Of a stretch of DNA of 7,901 nucleotides, positions 6,335-7,901 are shown piece after piece (the stretch's first letter is position 1; every line of letters starts with the position of its first letter). Below the pieces are notes generated by a model. The model saw nothing but the letters and a program-made list of their open reading frames with translations, did no database searches and had not been told where the DNA came from. The position numbers and the translations under genes are program-made. Origin of the DNA: Rhizobiaceae bacterium (GTDB lineage Bacteria > Pseudomonadota > Alphaproteobacteria > Rhizobiales > Rhizobiaceae); NCBI GenBank assembly GCA_028865845.1, contig JAGWJK010000163.1, positions 1-7,901 on the forward strand, read 5' to 3'.

Positions 6335-7099
6335 ATGCGTATACTTCTGACCAATGACGACGGCATTCATGCCGAAGGACTGGCCGTTTTGGAGCGTATC
6401 GCCCGCACTATGTCCGACGATGTCTGGATCGTCGCGCCGGAGACGGATCAAAGCGGACTTGCACATTCGCTGAGCCTTTCTGAACCGTTGCGCCTGCGCA
6501 AGATTTCCGAAAAGCACTACGCGCTGCGCGGCACGCCGACGGATTGCGTCATCATGGGCATTCGCCAGGTGATGGAGATCAAGCCCGATCTCGTGCTTTC
6601 CGGTGTGAACTCCGGTTCCAACGTCGCCGATGACGTGACGTATTCCGGAACGATCGCCGGCGCCATCGAGGGGACATTGCAGGGTGTGCGGTCCTTCGCG
6701 CTGAGCCAGGCCTATCTGCATGAAAATGGCACCCGTGTGGTACCCTGGGAAGTTGTCGAGACGCACGCTCCAGCGCTGCTGAAGAAGCTGATCGACGTCG
6801 ATCTGCCAGACGGCACGTTCCTCAATCTGAACTTCCCGAATTCCCGCCCGGATCAGGTTGCGGGCTCGGAGGTCACCGCACAGGGTAATCTCGCCTTCAA
6901 TCTTCAGGTCGACGAGCGCGCCGATGGCCGCGGCTTTCCCTATTACTGGCTGCGTTTCGGCGAGCGCAGCGGCGTCTTTCGCCAAGGCACCGATATCCAT
7001 GCATTGAAGCAAAATCGCATTTCGGTAACGCCTTTGAAACTCGATTTGACGGATTATTCGGTGCAGGATCGCGTCGCGCGGGCGCTCGGTATGGAGTAA
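6335..7099 (+). CDS. surE: 5'/3'-nucleotidase SurE
   Basis: SurE is a divalent-metal-dependent phosphatase that dephosphorylates nucleoside 5'- and 3'-monophosphates and has been linked to stationary-phase survival. The 254-residue protein begins [10 protein letters not shown], giving the metal ligands Asp8 and Asp9; Ser40 lies in APETDQSG (35-42), and the third block [20 protein letters not shown] (89-108) supplies Asn92. RGTPTDCV (65-72) is the other conserved block. No signal peptide is visible, so it acts in the cytoplasm. ATG 6335 is preceded by GGTGGGG. It lies 17 bases after serS and four bases before pcm; the surE-pcm pair is widespread in proteobacteria, which supports both calls. 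Confidence 0.95.
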   Translation: MRILLTNDDGIHAEGLAVLERIARTMSDDVWIVAPETDQSGLAHSLSLSEPLRLRKISEKHYALRGTPTDCVIMGIRQVMEIKPDLVLSGVNSGSNVADDVTYSGTIAGAIEGTLQGVRSFALSQAYLHENGTRVVPWEVVETHAPALLKKLIDVDLPDGTFLNLNFPNSRPDQVAGSEVTAQGNLAFNLQVDERADGRGFPYYWLRFGERSGVFRQGTDIHALKQNRISVTPLKLDLTDYSVQDRVARALGME

Positions 7100-7103
7100 C
7101 GGA

Positions 7104-7757
7104 TTGACACCTCGATTGGTCGAGAAAGAAGGCTTCGCAGCCGTCGTGCTGCGGCTGCGCGCGGAAGGCATATTGGACATCGATCTTATGACCGCTGTCG
7201 AGCAGACGCCGCGCCTGCCTTTCGTGCCGCCGCAATTTGCCGATGATTCCTATTCCAGCCGGACGATCCCGATCGAATGCGGGGCTTTCATGGAGGGCAT
7301 GGATCTTGTCGTGCGTGTCCTGCATGGATTGAAGATCAAGCCCGGTCATCGCGTTCTCGAAGTCGGAACCGGCAGTGGGTTCACGGCAGCCGTTATGGGC
7401 CGCATCGTCGAGCGGGTGCTGACGATCGATCGTTACAAGACGCTGACGGCCGCCGCGCAGCAGCGCATGGACACTCTCGGATTGCGCAACGTCATCATCC
7501 GCCAGGCCGACGGCAGCGTCGGCTTGCCGGGTGAGGGCACCTTCGATCGCATTCTTGTGACGTCGGCTTTTACGGCCATGCCGCGCTTTTACGCCGAGCA
7601 GCTGGTTTCTGGCGGATCGATGATCGCGCCGCTGATGCTTTCCGATACGGTCTGCCGCATGGTGCGCCTGACCAAGACCGGCAGCCGCTTCGAGCGGGAG
7701 GAACTGTTCGATGTTCCCTATCTGCCGATCGTTCCGATGATCGCATCCTATCTTTAA
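7104..7757 (+). CDS. pcm: Protein-L-isoaspartate O-methyltransferase family protein (divergent Pcm)
   Basis: Canonical Pcm uses S-adenosylmethionine to methylate L-isoaspartyl residues and so starts repair of aged proteins. This 217-residue homologue has a normal length, the SAM-binding motif VLEVGTGSGFTAAVM (84-98), an acidic residue after the next strand (LTIDRY, Asp109), and FDRILVTSAF (147-156) as the post-II block. Its N-terminal helix region and AVEQTPRLPFVP (31-42) also fit the family. However, the substrate-loop motif usually written GQTIS is replaced by ECGAFMEG (58-65). TTG 7104 is chosen as start because GGAG (7093-7096) is seven bases upstream, it lies four bases after the surE stop, and the next in-frame ATG would remove about 28 conserved residues. 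Fold and family are secure; true isoaspartyl activity is less so. Confidence 0.87.
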   Translation: MTPRLVEKEGFAAVVLRLRAEGILDIDLMTAVEQTPRLPFVPPQFADDSYSSRTIPIECGAFMEGMDLVVRVLHGLKIKPGHRVLEVGTGSGFTAAVMGRIVERVLTIDRYKTLTAAAQQRMDTLGLRNVIIRQADGSVGLPGEGTFDRILVTSAFTAMPRFYAEQLVSGGSMIAPLMLSDTVCRMVRLTKTGSRFEREELFDVPYLPIVPMIASYL

Positions 7758-7771
7758 GGTCTAAATTAGAT

Positions 7772-7812
7772 AGCAATCCCCGAGGCATCCGCGGATTCAG
7801 GGGCATTGTTTT
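7772..7812 (+). terminator. Probable intrinsic terminator after pcm
   Basis: AGCAATCCCC (7772-7781) pairs with GGGG (7800-7803) and ATTGTT (7805-7810), with one bulged C (7804) and one G-U pair. The enclosed sequence contains the small palindrome ATCCGCGGAT (7787-7796). The 3' arm runs into TTTT (7809-7812). It lies 14 bases after the pcm stop, the expected place to end a serS-surE-pcm transcript. Confidence 0.55.
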
Positions 7813-7901
7813 GCTATGGTTAGCAATTTCTCAAAAAAACATATGCGGGACCAGTGCTTTAACCGCATGGTAAGATTAACGCGCTTTAATCGACCTACAA
7901 A
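7811..7901 (+). promoter_or_regulatory. Repeat-rich upstream region of the next gene
   Basis: This stretch holds TTGCTA (7811-7816)/TAGCAA (7821-7826) with a four-base loop, ATGCGG (7843-7848)/CCGCAT (7863-7868), and three TTAA tetramers (7859, 7876, 7886). No open frame of useful size begins here. In rhizobia, as I recall the synteny, the next gene is an M23-type cell-wall peptidase lipoprotein, which would make this its promoter region. That gene is not in the window, so the reading is inference. Confidence 0.3.

Noticed and set aside
7859..7889. Possible CtrA-binding site (TTAA repeats)
   Set aside because: The consensus is TTAA-N7-TTAA. Here TTAA-N7-GTAA (7859-7873) has one mismatch and TTAA-N6-TTAA (7876-7889) has wrong spacing. 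Suggestive in an alphaproteobacterium, but not enough to call.

Overview
The window reads as a housekeeping stretch of an alphaproteobacterial chromosome, most likely Rhizobiaceae (Rhizobium/Agrobacterium-like). The evidence is the high-GC codon use, the alphaproteobacterial sequence style of every protein, and a gene order I recall as conserved in rhizobia: SPOR-domain protein, nagZ, scpA, scpB, tatA, tatB, tatC, serS, surE, pcm, then a region upstream of a further gene. All intact genes are on the + strand. I see no transposase, integrase, tRNA, rRNA, CRISPR array or phage gene.

Layout. Positions 1-143 hold the end of a SPOR-domain (peptidoglycan-binding) protein, followed by a clear intrinsic terminator (170-201). 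nagZ (274-1287) starts inside the loop of a perfect inverted repeat. scpA (1310-2155) and scpB (2169-2894) follow closely and encode the two non-SMC condensin partners. A 253-base gap (2895-3147) carries inverted repeats, an AT-rich promoter-like segment and a possible 30-codon leader ORF. Then come tatA (3148-3357), tatB (3413-4111) and tatC (4108-4935, overlapping tatB by four bases), the complete twin-arginine translocase. A perfect 11-bp inverted repeat separates them from serS (5034-6317), surE (6335-7099) and pcm (7104-7757, TTG start), which are packed as one operon. A terminator-like hairpin (7772-7812) and a repeat-rich intergenic region end the window.

How the genes relate. The SPOR protein and NagZ both act on peptidoglycan, in binding and recycling. 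ScpA and ScpB act with SMC in chromosome segregation. TatABC exports folded proteins across the inner membrane. SerRS charges tRNA-Ser. SurE (nucleotidase) and Pcm-like methyltransferase are classic stationary-phase or stress-survival neighbours. The grouping looks like conserved synteny rather than one pathway.

I found no convincing new multi-gene system. The second-look items are small: the start-codon hairpin of nagZ, a short membrane-like ORF with an Arg-Arg pair in the tatA leader, a Pcm homologue lacking the canonical GQTIS motif, a long histone-like Ala/Pro/Lys tail on TatB, and alternative hairpins after pcm.
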